A stretch of 64,000 nucleotides of DNA from Aliidiomarina indica (GTDB lineage: Bacteria > Pseudomonadota > Gammaproteobacteria > Enterobacterales > Alteromonadaceae). Where the stretch lies: assembly GCF_015354615.1 (NCBI RefSeq), contig NZ_JACAVQ010000002.1, positions 62,001-126,000 on the forward strand, read 5' to 3'. How positions within the stretch are numbered: the stretch's first letter is position 1; each line of letters opens with the position of its first letter. This document shows positions 18,102 to 27,264 of this stretch, one piece after another. The translations under genes were made by a program, and so were the position numbers. The notes under the pieces were generated by a model. The model was not told the origin of the DNA and did not search any database. It was given only the letters and a program-made list of their open reading frames with translations.

Positions 18102-18992
18102 TCAAAAGCCGCTGTAGTGATCTGCAAGCAGCAAAATAAACAAAATCATCAAGTGCCAAATAGAGAACTTAAACATATTCCAGGCGGTAAACTTGCCTGG
18201 GTTTACTTTGAGTTTCCATGCGTAGGCCAAGAAAATAATGTTCAGTACACTGACACCGATTAGATAGAGCAATCCGCTCATCCCCACCAAATAGGGCAGA
18301 ATGCACACGACACCCAACAATACCGTATAAAGCAGGATACAGGTTTTGGTGAAATCAATGCCGTGCGTGACCGGTAACATCGGAATTTCTGCGCGAGCAT
18401 AATCCTTGGCACGATGTACAGCGAGGGCCCAGAAATGAGGCGGCGTCCATGTGAACACAATCATCACCAACAATAGCGGATAGGCGTGGATCTCGCCGGT
18501 TACAGCGGTCCAGCCTAAAAGCGGCGGGGCTGCCCCAGCAAGCCCACCAATCACGATATTCTGTGGCGTTGCGCGCTTTAAATACATGGTATAAATCACC
18601 GCATATCCGACCAAGCTGGCCAGCGTGAGTACCGCGGTAATACGATTAACGAACAGATCTAAAATGAGGAAACCAATGCTTCCAATAATTGCGGCGAACG
18701 TGAGCACCTTTCGCGGTGACAGAGCGCCGGTTGGCAAAGGGCGGCGTAAGGTGCGTGCCATGCGTGCGTCGATATGACGATCGACTAAATGATTTAACGC
18801 GGCGGCAGAACCCGCCATAAGGCCAATTCCTGTTAAGGCTGGAATTAATATATCCCACGCCACCCAGGTATCAGTGGCTAATGCCATACCGACAAGTGCC
18901 GTGAGAAGTAGCAGTGCCACTACCCGTGGTTTGGTTAATTCCAGATATTCGCGCCAACTGGCGCGCTGGGTAAGCGCGATTTGTTCAGACAT
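18102..18992 (-). CDS. cyoE: Protoheme IX farnesyltransferase (heme O synthase)
   Basis: The enzyme attaches a farnesyl group to heme b, making heme O, the precursor of heme A. The 296-residue UbiA-fold membrane protein shows the prenyl-diphosphate motif [15 protein letters not shown] (about residues 67-81) followed by [11 protein letters not shown], and [13 protein letters not shown] later. It overlaps the upstream ctaA by 8 bp, which implies coupled expression. It is also called ctaB in oxidase clusters such as this one. Confidence 0.96.
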   Translation of the reverse strand: MSEQIALTQRASWREYLELTKPRVVALLLLTALVGMALATDTWVAWDILIPALTGIGLMAGSAAALNHLVDRHIDARMARTLRRPLPTGALSPRKVLTFAAIIGSIGFLILDLFVNRITAVLTLASLVGYAVIYTMYLKRATPQNIVIGGLAGAAPPLLGWTAVTGEIHAYPLLLVMIVFTWTPPHFWALAVHRAKDYARAEIPMLPVTHGIDFTKTCILLYTVLLGVVCILPYLVGMSGLLYLIGVSVLNIIFLAYAWKLKVNPGKFTAWNMFKFSIWHLMILFILLLADHYSGF

Positions 18993-20004
18993 GGCTCACC
19001 TCCTTTTTTGATTGTGCAATTTTGTACAGACTATAGTTTAAGACGACAAGAGTCACCATCAATAACGCACCCACAGCATTGTGAGCGACGGCGACAAGGA
19101 GTGGCAGGCTAGCGACGACATTGGTTACGCCCAAAGCAACTTGCACCACCAGTAACACAGTTAGCAGGACTGTGAGGCGCCTGAACCAAGCGCTACTGGC
19201 TTTTTGCCACATACTCCACAGCAAGCCAGCCATAACACCGAGAACCACGAACGCCCCGATCCGGTGGAATACATGCATGGTCATGCGCTCTTCGTAGTTA
19301 TGCACACCGAATTCATAGTTGTCTGCCTCAGGGACACTAAAGGCCCCGAGAATATCCATGCGGCTCCACCAGTTGCCTTCACAAATAGGCAGCGCGGTAC
19401 AAGCCAGTGCTGCGTAGTTTGCTGCAACCCAACCGCCGAGGGCGATTTGAATGATAACCACCACAAGCGCAACGGCGGCAAGCTTCTGCAACGGCAGAAG
19501 GGACTCCTCAACAGGAATGGGTACCTCCGCCTCTCGCAGGTACAGCAGTGTGAGTAAGGTGAAGGTGCTAAAGCCGCCCAATAAATGCAGCATCACAATG
19601 GTGGGTTGCAGTGCCATGGTAACCGTCCACATACCCAAAGCCGCTTGAAATATAATCAGAGCAAGCACACCGACCGCTAGCTTGTAAGGCTTGTTCATTA
19701 CGCCCGCGCGCCGACGACGCACCGCAATAATGGCCATGACCAACACGAGTATCCCCAAAATACCGGCGGCGTAGCGGTGAATCATTTCATTCCACGCTTT
19801 AAAGTGATCGAGCGGGGCTTCTGGAAAGCGCAATTCCGCTTTAGCCATGCGGTATTCTGTGTGAGGTACTTTCAAAAAGCCGTAACAACCTGGCCAGTCA
19901 GGACATCCAAGTCCGGCATCCGTTAATCGCGTATACGCACCTAAAATAATAACAACGAGAACCAATCCTAACGAGAATGCAGTTAACTTTTTCATCGAAA
20001 ACAC
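18985..20004 (-). CDS. ctaA: Heme A synthase (COX15/CtaA)
   Basis: CtaA oxidises the C8 methyl of heme O to a formyl group, giving heme A for the aa3 oxidase. The 339-residue protein has eight hydrophobic spans. The N-terminal loop [16 protein letters not shown] contains the conserved cysteines, and [14 protein letters not shown] holds a heme-ligand His. The second-half histidines lie in HVFHRIGAF and [10 protein letters not shown]. It sits between the unnamed CxxxC protein and cyoE, one base after the former. Confidence 0.96.
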   Translation of the reverse strand: MFSMKKLTAFSLGLVLVVIILGAYTRLTDAGLGCPDWPGCYGFLKVPHTEYRMAKAELRFPEAPLDHFKAWNEMIHRYAAGILGILVLVMAIIAVRRRRAGVMNKPYKLAVGVLALIIFQAALGMWTVTMALQPTIVMLHLLGGFSTFTLLTLLYLREAEVPIPVEESLLPLQKLAAVALVVVIIQIALGGWVAANYAALACTALPICEGNWWSRMDILGAFSVPEADNYEFGVHNYEERMTMHVFHRIGAFVVLGVMAGLLWSMWQKASSAWFRRLTVLLTVLLVVQVALGVTNVVASLPLLVAVAHNAVGALLMVTLVVLNYSLYKIAQSKKEVSHV

Positions 20005-20005
20005 C

Positions 20006-20578
20006 TCATCCGACCCGCGATAACTTCAATAGTTTTTGTAAATCAGAGAGCAGATCGCGACCGCGCATGACCACCTCTGAACGATCGTCAGAACCGGGGT
20101 ACCACATCACCACCTTGCCCACGGGATCGATAATCATCAAGCTGTGCTCTGGAAGCTCAGCCAATAGCTCGGAGGTGTGGGGTAAGGTATGTAGGGTTAC
20201 CGTGTTATCTTCAGGCAGCGCAGGCAGGCTGGCCGCGCTCTGTTCGTCGCGAATAGCGACGGCACTGACACGGTTCTGCTGGCGACCTAAGGCGTGAAAG
20301 ATCTGGCCGCTAACATAAAGCGCATTCTCACACGCTTGGGTACACTCTGCAGGCATTCGATAAGCAATGCGCCAGGTGTTTGGAAGTTGCTCATTGTCGC
20401 TCGCGGCTAACTCAATCGGTGGATCCACCAGATGACCTTTCTGGGAGACGCCAGATTCGTACCATCCGAAGGAGAGTACCAATTTAGCGATGAGCAGTGG
20501 CAATACAAACACCAACGCAATAGTGAGTAAAACCCGGCGATTTCGTTGTTTTAGTTTTTTTACATCGGGTGAGTTCAT
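20006..20578 (-). CDS. Cox-cluster membrane-anchored protein with a SCO-like CxxxC
   Basis: This 190-residue protein has one N-terminal membrane helix (about residues 16-36) and a periplasmic domain. I cannot assign an established name. The domain contains ECTQACENALY (Cys79 and Cys83, a CxxxC) and later ELPEHSLMIIDPVGKVVMWY (His145). This recalls SCO proteins, where CxxxC and a His before a V/D-P-x-G strand bind copper. It lies between SURF1 and ctaA, with 1-2 bp gaps, the place occupied by an uncharacterised gene in Pseudomonas cox operons. A role in oxidase copper or thiol handling is an inference. Confidence 0.72.
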   Translation of the reverse strand: MNSPDVKKLKQRNRRVLLTIALVFVLPLLIAKLVLSFGWYESGVSQKGHLVDPPIELAASDNEQLPNTWRIAYRMPAECTQACENALYVSGQIFHALGRQQNRVSAVAIRDEQSAASLPALPEDNTVTLHTLPHTSELLAELPEHSLMIIDPVGKVVMWYPGSDDRSEVVMRGRDLLSDLQKLLKLSRVG

Positions 20579-20580
20579 GG

Positions 20581-21336
20581 TTACTCCTCGTACGACTTCG
20601 CTTTAGCTCGAATACGGCTGGCGACGAAAAACACCACGAGCGCAGCAATCGCTAAGCCAAACCACTGAACGGCGTAAGCATAATGTCGATGCGGCGTCAT
20701 GACGACAACAGGCCACTCGCGGGGAAAACCTAAGGGGTTCTCTTCATCAAGTAGCAAGATAATAGGGGCAAGATTTAAATCCAGTGCACTATTTAATTTA
20801 TCAATTTCCGGAAACTGAATTCGTATCGGCCAAGAGTCTGGCGCTGCAAAAGTTTGTTCTTGCAGCATAAACGGACGCTCTGAAGGCACTCGAACGCGAC
20901 CATTGAGCTCTACCTTCCCTTCCGGGAGCTCAACGTCGGGAAGTTCGCTGCGGTTAATACCCGCAGGAACCCAGCCTAAATTCACGGGCAACAACACAGG
21001 CGAAAATTCTGGCGCCTGAGCGAGGGCCATCACATGATATCCGGCGCGGCCATGTAAAATTTGGTTATCAATCAAGAAGTAGCGGCCCTGATCAAACGTA
21101 GCCGTTACGGCAATTCGTGTGTCCGGCGCATCCGCCAATGCACGAAGCTGTTCGGCGTTGGGCTGTTGGAGTTGTTCGGCCTCGGCATGACGGTCGATAA
21201 TCATCTGTTTTTCTTGGCCACGATCAATTTGCCAAAAACCTAACTTGACCATGATTGCAATCGCAAGCAAAGTAACAAGGAGCGCTCCAGGATGGAGGCG
21301 AAATGAAAACGAACCAACACGAAGGATTGTCATCAC
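20581..21336 (-). CDS. SURF1 family cytochrome oxidase assembly protein
   Basis: SURF1 assists insertion of heme a into oxidase subunit I. The 251 residues show the family's two terminal membrane helices (about 17-34 and 225-243) around a periplasmic domain. Visible signatures are GFWQIDRGQEKQ after the first helix, the GRAGYHVMALAQ segment and the HRHYAYAVQWFGLA motif before the second helix. It lies directly after the cox3 gene in transcription order, apart from the oppositely oriented DUF2909 gene. The second ATG, one codon downstream, is an equally good start. Confidence 0.93.
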   Translation of the reverse strand: MMTILRVGSFSFRLHPGALLVTLLAIAIMVKLGFWQIDRGQEKQMIIDRHAEAEQLQQPNAEQLRALADAPDTRIAVTATFDQGRYFLIDNQILHGRAGYHVMALAQAPEFSPVLLPVNLGWVPAGINRSELPDVELPEGKVELNGRVRVPSERPFMLQEQTFAAPDSWPIRIQFPEIDKLNSALDLNLAPIILLLDEENPLGFPREWPVVVMTPHRHYAYAVQWFGLAIAALVVFFVASRIRAKAKSYEE

Positions 21337-21354
21337 AACTTCAGAGGACCCACG

Positions 21355-21573
21355 GTGTTAAATGTCATTCTAAAAATTATATTGGTTGCATTACTGCTAT
21401 ACATCATCGTCAACCTGTTTCGGGGGCTATTTAGTGCGTTGAAGAAAGATCCAAATGCGCCACCGATGTCTCATTTTATCGGTCGCCGAGTACTCTTTTC
21501 GGCAGTTGTTCTAATTCTGGTGATCTTGGCATTAGCCTTTGATGTCACCACAATAAATCAGCGCCCCTACTAA
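21355..21573 (+). CDS. Small DUF2909 family membrane protein
   Basis: The 72-residue protein has two hydrophobic helices (about residues 5-24 and 49-64) joined by a short basic loop, ALKKDPNAPPMSHFIGRR. This fits the DUF2909 family, whose members are found in cox clusters; the function is unknown. It begins at a GTG (21355) with CAGAGGA 7 bp upstream. It is on the strand opposite to the oxidase genes, 18 bp from the divergent SURF1 start. A hairpin follows its stop. Confidence 0.8.
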   Translation: MLNVILKIILVALLLYIIVNLFRGLFSALKKDPNAPPMSHFIGRRVLFSAVVLILVILALAFDVTTINQRPY

Positions 21574-21590
21574 GCAGGGGCGCTTGTTTT
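21560..21590 (+). terminator. Probable terminator of the DUF2909 gene
   Basis: AGCGCCCCT (21560-21568) pairs perfectly with AGGGGCGCT (21576-21584) across a seven-base loop, followed by TGTTTTCTT. The T tract is interrupted, so strength is uncertain. It also overlaps the 3' end region of the convergent cox3 gene. Confidence 0.65.
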
Positions 21591-21591
21591 C

Positions 21592-22479
21592 TTACATAAT
21601 GTAAACGAATACGAACAAGCAAATCCAAACCACATCAACAAAGTGCCAGTACCAAGCCGAGGCTTCAAAGGCAAACTGGTCGTCTTTGTTAAAGTGACCC
21701 GCCTTGCATCGGAAAAACATCACAATCAGCAAAATTGCACCTAAGGTAACGTGCAATCCGTGGAAACCGGTAAGCAAGAAGAAGGTGTTGCCGTAAATAC
21801 CCGATTGCAGTGTCAAACCAAGGTCACGATAGGCGTGCACATATTCGTACATTTGCAAGCCAAGGAAGATTAAACCTAGCGCAATAGTGACGAATAACCA
21901 ATTCATTAACTTTTTACGCTTACCTTCTTCAAGGCCCACATGCGCGAAGTGCAACGTGACTGAAGAAATAACAAGAATAATGGTGTTAATGAGTGGTAAG
22001 CCGAACCAGCCCATGGCTTGTGTTTCTGTACCATCTGGCGTAGTTGTGAGTGGCCAAATGGCTTGGAAACCGTCCCAAAGAATCTGATTCGTCATCTCGT
22101 TGTTACCGGCTCCACCCAACCATGGCACCGCAATCATACGGGCATAGAAGAGAGCGCCGAAGAACGCGAGGAAGAACATGACTTCGGAAAAAATGAACCA
22201 AAGCATACCTTGGCGGTACGAACGGCCCAATTGTGCGTTATACAAGCCAGCCCGTGATTCACGAATCTGATCGCCAAACCAGCCGACGAGCATAATACAT
22301 AAAACAACTAAACCGGCGAGCAGTACCCAATGGCCGAAACCTGCTTCCTGATTCGAGTATTCAATCGTAAAGTGGCCAGCACCAAAGGCGATTAAACCTA
22401 AAGCCACTGAGCCAACTAATGGCCAGATGCTCTGGTCGGGCACATAATACTTTTGTGGATTATTTTTTTCTGTGCTCAT
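21592..22479 (-). CDS. ctaE: Cytochrome c oxidase subunit III
   Basis: Subunit III supports the stability of the aa3 oxidase. The 295-residue protein has seven hydrophobic spans. Family motifs include WFIFSEVMFFLAFFGALFYAR (about residues 92-112), the lipid-binding HVGLEEG region, and the C-terminal GFHGLHVTLGAI and ASAWYWHFVDVVWICLF. It follows ctaG by 10 bp in the same operon. The N-terminus KYYVPDQSIWPLVGS is standard for bacterial CtaE. Confidence 0.97.
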   Translation of the reverse strand: MSTEKNNPQKYYVPDQSIWPLVGSVALGLIAFGAGHFTIEYSNQEAGFGHWVLLAGLVVLCIMLVGWFGDQIRESRAGLYNAQLGRSYRQGMLWFIFSEVMFFLAFFGALFYARMIAVPWLGGAGNNEMTNQILWDGFQAIWPLTTTPDGTETQAMGWFGLPLINTIILVISSVTLHFAHVGLEEGKRKKLMNWLFVTIALGLIFLGLQMYEYVHAYRDLGLTLQSGIYGNTFFLLTGFHGLHVTLGAILLIVMFFRCKAGHFNKDDQFAFEASAWYWHFVDVVWICLFVFVYIM

Positions 22480-22489
22480 TTAAATTCCC

Positions 22490-23068
22490 TCATTCTGAAC
22501 GATTCGTGCTCGCTGTGCGCGGCCGAACTTGATCAGTCAGGTCATACATCATGTACGAAAGCGTTAATCGGTGAACGTGGTCAGGTAAATCCGGATCTAA
22601 ATAAAACTGCATTGGCATCACCGCACGTTCACCAGCCGCCAACGGCTGGTTTTCAAAACAGAAACATTCTGTTTTGTTTAGGTACAGAGACGCTTCACCG
22701 GGTGCTACCGAAGGTAATGCTTGTGCAACCACATCACGATTTGTTTTGTTTTCGACATAGAAATTGACGATTTTCACTTCGCCAGGATGCAAACGCACCG
22801 AACGGACCTCCGAGGTAAAATCCCAGGATACGCCACGGCTGACCCGCGTATGGAATTCCACGGTAATCACCCGTGATTGATCGACCTGCATACTTGCGTC
22901 GGCAGTTGCAGCGGTATTGCTAGTGCGGCCATTAAAACCGGTCACTTCGCAAAACTTTTCGTACAAGGGTACGAGTGCAAAGCCAAACGCAAACATAATC
23001 ATCACGGAGCCTAACAGCCGGGTAATGACCCGACTGTTGTCTTGGCGTTTCGGTTGCTGCTCACTCAT
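22490..23068 (-). CDS. ctaG: Cytochrome c oxidase assembly protein CtaG (Cox11)
   Basis: Cox11/CtaG delivers copper to the CuB site in subunit I. The 192-residue protein has one N-terminal helix (about 15-32), then a periplasmic immunoglobulin-like domain. The copper-binding motif is ECFCFENQPL, and the redox Cys lies in LYEKFCEVTGFNG. The conserved MPMQFYLDP also appears. It starts one base after the subunit I stop, so the two are translated together. No alternative fits. Confidence 0.96.
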   Translation of the reverse strand: MSEQQPKRQDNSRVITRLLGSVMIMFAFGFALVPLYEKFCEVTGFNGRTSNTAATADASMQVDQSRVITVEFHTRVSRGVSWDFTSEVRSVRLHPGEVKIVNFYVENKTNRDVVAQALPSVAPGEASLYLNKTECFCFENQPLAAGERAVMPMQFYLDPDLPDHVHRLTLSYMMYDLTDQVRPRTASTNRSE

Positions 23069-23070
23069 GG

Positions 23071-24678
23071 CTACTTCACCTGCGGTGGAACATCAAAGGT
23101 GTGATACGGAGCCGGTGATGGAACTGTCCATTCCAATCCTTCAGCGCCTTCCCATGGTTTTGCTGGGGCTGGCTCACCTTTCTTCATTGCCGCTTTCACA
23201 ACAACTGCAAGGAAGATTAACTGTGAGAACCCGAACAAGAAACCACCGATACTGACAATGGCATTGATGTCGGCAAATTGCAGTGCGTAGTCTGGAATAC
23301 GGCGTGGCATTCCGGCGAGTCCTACAAAGTGCATTGGGAAGAACAGGATGTTCACAGAAATCAGTGAACTCCAGAAATGCAATTTACTGAGGAAGTCGTC
23401 GTACATCACGCCAGACCATTTCGGCAACCAGTAATATGCCGCTGCCATAATCGAGAACACAGCGCCAGTTACGAGAACGTAGTGGAAGTGAGCCACCACG
23501 AAATAGGTATCATGGTATTGGTAATCGACTGGTGTGATTGCCAGCATAATGCCTGAGAGGCCACCTATGGTGAACAGAACCACAAAGGCGATTGCGAACA
23601 ACATCGGCGTTTCGAAACTCATGGCGCCGCGCCACATGGTGGTAACCCAGTTAAATACCTTCACCCCCGTCGGAACGGCGATCAACATCGTCATATACAT
23701 GAAGAACAACGATGCGAATGTCGGCATGCCGGTGGTGAACATGTGATGCGCCCATACCAAGAAGGACAAACCGGCAATCGATGCTGTTGCGTATACCATG
23801 GAGGCATAGCCGAAGAGTGGTTTGCGTGCGAACGCTGGAATAATCGCCGACACAATACCAAAACTCGGTAAGATCATGATGTACACTTCTGGGTGACCGA
23901 AGAACCAGAATAAGTGCTGGAACAATACTGGATCACCACCACCTGCAGCATCAAAGAAATGGGTGCCGAAGTATTTGTCGGTGAGTACCATGGTCACGAC
24001 GCCCGCCAGTACCGGCATTACTGCGATTAATAAGAAAGCAGTAATAAACCAAGTCCAAACGAACAGTGGCATCTTCATGTAGGTCATGCCAGGAGCGCGC
24101 ATGTTCATGATGGTCACGATCACGTTAATTGCACCCATGATCGATGACATCCCCATAATATGCATACTAAACACAAACAGGGCCGTGGAATCGGTACTGT
24201 AGGTTGTGGATAGGGGAGCATAGAATGTCCAGCCGAACGCTGGAGCACCGCCAGGCATAAAGAACGAAGACAGCATGATCATGAATGCGAATGGTAAGAT
24301 CCAGAAAGACCAGTTATTCATTCGCGGTAACGCCATATCTGGCGCACCAATCATGAGTGGAATCATCCAGTTGGCAAGGCCAACGAAGGCTGGCATTACC
24401 GCACCAAATACCATGATGACACCATGCATGGTGGTCATTTGGTTAAAGAAGTGCGGATCAACGATTTGCATGCCCGGTTGGAATAACTCAGCCCGAATCA
24501 TCAGGGCCATCGAGCCACCGACCAAGAACATAATAAAACTAAACCATAAATACATCGTTCCGATGTCTTTGTGGTTCGTGGTAAATAGCCAACGCTTAAT
24601 GCCCGTTGGCTTGTGATCATGATGATCGTGCGCGTCGTGGGCGCTGTGGGTATCTGTAACAACAGTGCTCATCGCCAT
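23071..24678 (-). CDS. ctaD: Cytochrome c oxidase subunit I
   Basis: This is the catalytic subunit holding heme a and the heme a3-CuB centre. The 535-residue protein has twelve membrane spans. Visible signatures are MTTMHGVIMVFG (heme a His), WFFGHPEVYIMILP with the CuB His and cross-linked Tyr, the AHHMFTTGMP His pair, and HDTYFVVAHFHYVL with heme ligands. The N-terminus carries a His-rich stretch (HSAHDAHDHHDHK), which is an extension before the first helix. An ATG two codons later is an alternative start. It follows subunit II by 6 bp. Confidence 0.98.
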   Translation of the reverse strand: MAMSTVVTDTHSAHDAHDHHDHKPTGIKRWLFTTNHKDIGTMYLWFSFIMFLVGGSMALMIRAELFQPGMQIVDPHFFNQMTTMHGVIMVFGAVMPAFVGLANWMIPLMIGAPDMALPRMNNWSFWILPFAFMIMLSSFFMPGGAPAFGWTFYAPLSTTYSTDSTALFVFSMHIMGMSSIMGAINVIVTIMNMRAPGMTYMKMPLFVWTWFITAFLLIAVMPVLAGVVTMVLTDKYFGTHFFDAAGGGDPVLFQHLFWFFGHPEVYIMILPSFGIVSAIIPAFARKPLFGYASMVYATASIAGLSFLVWAHHMFTTGMPTFASLFFMYMTMLIAVPTGVKVFNWVTTMWRGAMSFETPMLFAIAFVVLFTIGGLSGIMLAITPVDYQYHDTYFVVAHFHYVLVTGAVFSIMAAAYYWLPKWSGVMYDDFLSKLHFWSSLISVNILFFPMHFVGLAGMPRRIPDYALQFADINAIVSIGGFLFGFSQLIFLAVVVKAAMKKGEPAPAKPWEGAEGLEWTVPSPAPYHTFDVPPQVK

Positions 24679-24684
24679 AGCCCC

Positions 24685-25827
24685 CTATTGGTTACCCTGT
24701 GAGAAGTGATGGACGTCGGCGGCTTGCACCACATCCCCGGTATTATTGCCCCAAGCGTTGCGTTGGTAAGTAATAACCGCAGCAATTTCACTCATAGTGA
24801 GGGTATTACGGAACGACTGCATCGCTGAGCCTGAAACACCGTTCCAGACGACGTCGATGTGCGCTGTTTGGTCGTTTACCGCGATGCCCTGACCAACAAG
24901 GCCTGGGAATACCCCGGGAACACCTTGACCATTGGGCTGATGACAGGCTGCGCATTGCGACATGTGAATTTGCTGACCTAATTGCATCAGCTCATCTTTT
25001 GACATTTCCATGCCCAGAAGACGCTCTTCCTCGGCGCGGCGATCAGCTAAACGCTGCTCTTCACCTTGTGCCCAAGCTTCAAAATCTGCTGGATCTTTGG
25101 CAATAACAACAACCGGCATAAATGCATGATCGCGTCCACACAATTCCGCACACTGACCACGGAAGATGCCCGGCTCATCAACACGGAACCAAGCTTCGTT
25201 GATATATCCAGGGTTGGCATCTTTCTTCACTGCGAATTCAGGGACCCACCAAGAATGAATGACGTCATCAGAGGTAATCAATAAGCGAATCTTCTTGCCG
25301 GTTGGAACCACCATCGGGCGGTCAACTTCAAGCAGGTAGTTTTCGGTGCGAGGTAAGCGGCCGTAGATCTGTTCCCGAGGGGTGGCCATATTGCTCATGA
25401 ACTCAATATCGTAGTCCAAATAGCTGTAGTGCCACCGCCATTGAGACCCGGTGACTAATACACTCATATCGGAATCTGATGTGTCATCCATTTCGATCAG
25501 GGTGATTGTGGCAGGTACTGCCATAGCCACCAAAATCAGGAAAGGAATAACTGTCCAAGCGATTTCCACTTTTACGTTATCGTGAAATTTCGCTGGGGTA
25601 ACGCCACGGCTTTTCCGATGACGCAAAATGGACCAGAACATGGCGGCAAAAACGATGACACCAATGACCACACAGATCCAGAACACCAGCATGTGTAAGT
25701 TATACACTTTTTCACTGATATCTGTGACACCGCGGGTAAGATTTAACTGCATACTATCGGCGTGTGCCATGGGCGCTAAAAACAACGCTGGCAGGCCGAG
25801 CAGCAGGCTCGTTAGTCTCACATTCAC
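24685..25827 (-). CDS. ctaC: Cytochrome c oxidase subunit II with fused cytochrome c domain
   Basis: Subunit II accepts electrons from cytochrome c at the dinuclear CuA site. After a signal peptide (cut near MAHA) and two helices, the cupredoxin domain has CuA ligands H191, C226, E228, C230, H234 and M237 (RGQCAELCGRDHAFM). A C-terminal heme-c domain follows with CAACH (292-296) and a probable Met ligand at 336 (SAMQSF), as in caa3-type oxidases. The start is taken at GTG 25827 with AGGAGA 6-7 bp upstream; an ATG at 25878 lacks a ribosome site. It is the first gene of the oxidase operon. Confidence 0.95.
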   Translation of the reverse strand: MNVRLTSLLLGLPALFLAPMAHADSMQLNLTRGVTDISEKVYNLHMLVFWICVVIGVIVFAAMFWSILRHRKSRGVTPAKFHDNVKVEIAWTVIPFLILVAMAVPATITLIEMDDTSDSDMSVLVTGSQWRWHYSYLDYDIEFMSNMATPREQIYGRLPRTENYLLEVDRPMVVPTGKKIRLLITSDDVIHSWWVPEFAVKKDANPGYINEAWFRVDEPGIFRGQCAELCGRDHAFMPVVVIAKDPADFEAWAQGEEQRLADRRAEEERLLGMEMSKDELMQLGQQIHMSQCAACHQPNGQGVPGVFPGLVGQGIAVNDQTAHIDVVWNGVSGSAMQSFRNTLTMSEIAAVITYQRNAWGNNTGDVVQAADVHHFSQGNQ

Positions 25828-26168
25828 TTGACTTCTCCTCTTAGTCTTTCGCACATGAGTACACCGGGGAGTGAACATCTGATTGAAAGCACAAAGAGGT
25901 CAGCAAGAAAGGAACTGCTTTTCCCCAAAAATCTCAGTTCTTGCCTAACCCTTTGTCATTTATTATCGCCACCGAGGTGGCCATTTATTATTTAAGGTAT
26001 ATCAAGGCGCTGAAACGAATCGTCGAAGCATGAACTTAGACGTACAACATCGAATTGACAGCTAGTACTTTGATGACGATCAAAATACCATCAAAGATGT
26101 TAATAAAAAAGGGGTTGTTGTTAACAACCCCTGGGGATCTCCCAAAATAGGGAGAAGTGGAGACAAAT
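25828..26168. other. 341-bp gap between ctaC and sulA
   Basis: No convincing gene is present; a 67-codon frame at 26036-26239 overlaps sulA and lacks family features. The gap holds the presumed oxidase promoter region, two 10-bp direct repeats CATTTATTAT (25957-25966 and 25982-25991) flanking an inverted repeat GCCACC-GA-GGTGGC (25968-25981), and the lexA-sulA terminator near 26105-26132. Confidence 0.6.
26104..26132 (-). terminator. Intrinsic terminator of lexA-sulA
   Basis: Read on the minus strand, AGGGGTTGTT pairs with AACAACCCCT across a short loop and is followed by a six-T run. It is about 37 bp after the sulA stop. Confidence 0.88.
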
Positions 26169-26600
26169 TTAATGCAGAGGGTCTTCGCTAGACGCTGAGG
26201 AAATGAAAAAACTTTGCGCTTGGCTGGCACGTGCTGCAAGTTCGAGACGTTTCTTGTCGCGACCTTGGCAGTCGCCTACCCAAGCAATCACTAACTGACT
26301 ATTGTTAATCAACAGTGCCTGTTCTGTGGCCCAGAGCGCAGTGTCTTGATCGGATACCGAAACCCGACGAATGCGATCAGGGTTAATACCTGCAGCTACA
26401 AGCTGTTCAATGAACTCTTTTGCGGGCTTGCCAATGAGTGTTACCCACTGGTCGTCACGCTTACGCATGGTACTTAACGTAACCCATAATTGTTGCTGCA
26501 TGCTGGGTTGCTCTGCGCCTGTTCTTAATTCCGCAGGCGCTGTTTCGTGTCCCCAAATGCCAGGATGAGAAAAACGACGAGTTAATGCAGAGTAGTTCAT
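26169..26600 (-). CDS. sulA: SulA-like SOS cell division inhibitor
   Basis: SulA proteins block FtsZ polymerisation during the SOS response. This 143-residue protein contains the RecA/SulA-like core: [21 protein letters not shown], the [22 protein letters not shown] segment and [24 protein letters not shown]. Its ATG (26600) overlaps the lexA stop by 4 bp (ATGA), giving translational coupling, the lexA-sulA arrangement known from Pseudomonas and Alteromonadales. A TTG at 26606 is less likely. No separate SOS box is needed because it is driven from the lexA promoter. Confidence 0.87.
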   Translation of the reverse strand: MNYSALTRRFSHPGIWGHETAPAELRTGAEQPSMQQQLWVTLSTMRKRDDQWVTLIGKPAKEFIEQLVAAGINPDRIRRVSVSDQDTALWATEQALLINNSQLVIAWVGDCQGRDKKRLELAARASQAQSFFISSASSEDPLH

Positions 26601-27220
26601 ATCCAACCTCCATTTCGAATGACACCTACGGCAAGGCCTTCAATCGTCATAAATTGCTGGGTTAAATCCACTTGGATAATTGAAAACTCTTCATTTTCTG
26701 GGTGGAGTAACACCATATTGCCGCGGCGCTCAAAACGTTTCACTGTGACATCATCTTCCACACGGGCAACAACAATCTGTCCGTTGCGGGCTTCATTCGT
26801 ACGGTGAACGGCGAGCATATCCCCATCTAAAATACCTATATCTTTCATGCTCATGCCATGCACACGTAAGAGATAATCGGCACTTGGATGAAACATGCTT
26901 TGATCAACTTGATAGTGCGATTCAACATGTTGTTGAGCGAGAATAGGCTCACCCGCAGCGACACGACCAATGAGGGGGAGTCCTAGTTGTTCTGGAGCTT
27001 CTTCCTCTTCAATCAATAAGCGGATTCCACGCGACATGCCTGGCATCATTTCAATGACGCCTTTTTTGGCCAATGCCTTTAAATGCTCTTCCGCGGCATT
27101 GGCGGATCGGAACCCTAACCGCTGTGCAATTTCTGCCCGTGTCGGTGGCATGCCAGTCGCTTCAATATTCGTGCGAATGAGTTCGAGAATCTCTTGCTGT
27201 CGTGGCGTAAGTGGTCGCAT
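26597..27220 (-). CDS. lexA: LexA SOS repressor
   Basis: LexA represses DNA damage genes and cleaves itself when activated by RecA filaments. The 207-residue protein has an N-terminal winged helix ([11 protein letters not shown], recognition helix near [14 protein letters not shown]), the cleavage site Ala89-Gly90 (RVAAGEPI), and the serine-lysine catalytic dyad Ser124 (HGMSM) and Lys161 (DVTVKRFER). These sit five residues beyond the E. coli positions, consistent with a short linker insertion. Two SOS boxes upstream provide autoregulation. Confidence 0.98.
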   Translation of the reverse strand: MRPLTPRQQEILELIRTNIEATGMPPTRAEIAQRLGFRSANAAEEHLKALAKKGVIEMMPGMSRGIRLLIEEEEAPEQLGLPLIGRVAAGEPILAQQHVESHYQVDQSMFHPSADYLLRVHGMSMKDIGILDGDMLAVHRTNEARNGQIVVARVEDDVTVKRFERRGNMVLLHPENEEFSIIQVDLTQQFMTIEGLAVGVIRNGGWI

Positions 27221-27228
27221 ATCAACAC

Positions 27229-27244
27229 CTGTTTATTCGTACAG
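27229..27244 (-). promoter_or_regulatory. LexA (SOS) box 1, proximal
   Basis: CTGTTTATTCGTACAG fits CTGT-N8-ACAG. It is nearest to the lexA start codon, about 8 bp away. Confidence 0.85.
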
Positions 27245-27248
27245 TATG

Positions 27249-27264
27249 CTGTCAGTATATACAG
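27249..27264 (-). promoter_or_regulatory. LexA (SOS) box 2 overlapping the lexA -10
   Basis: CTGTCAGTATATACAG (plus-strand sense) fits CTGT-N8-ACAG. Its centre is 20 bp from box 1, so two LexA dimers could bind the same DNA face, as at E. coli lexA. Confidence 0.9.

Noticed and set aside
20581-25827. A novel respiratory complex
   Set aside because: The gene set is the usual aa3/caa3 oxidase with known assembly factors; only the small unnamed proteins are new candidates.
26036-26239. 67-codon minus-strand gene
   Set aside because: It overlaps sulA and the terminator, with no ribosome site or family similarity.
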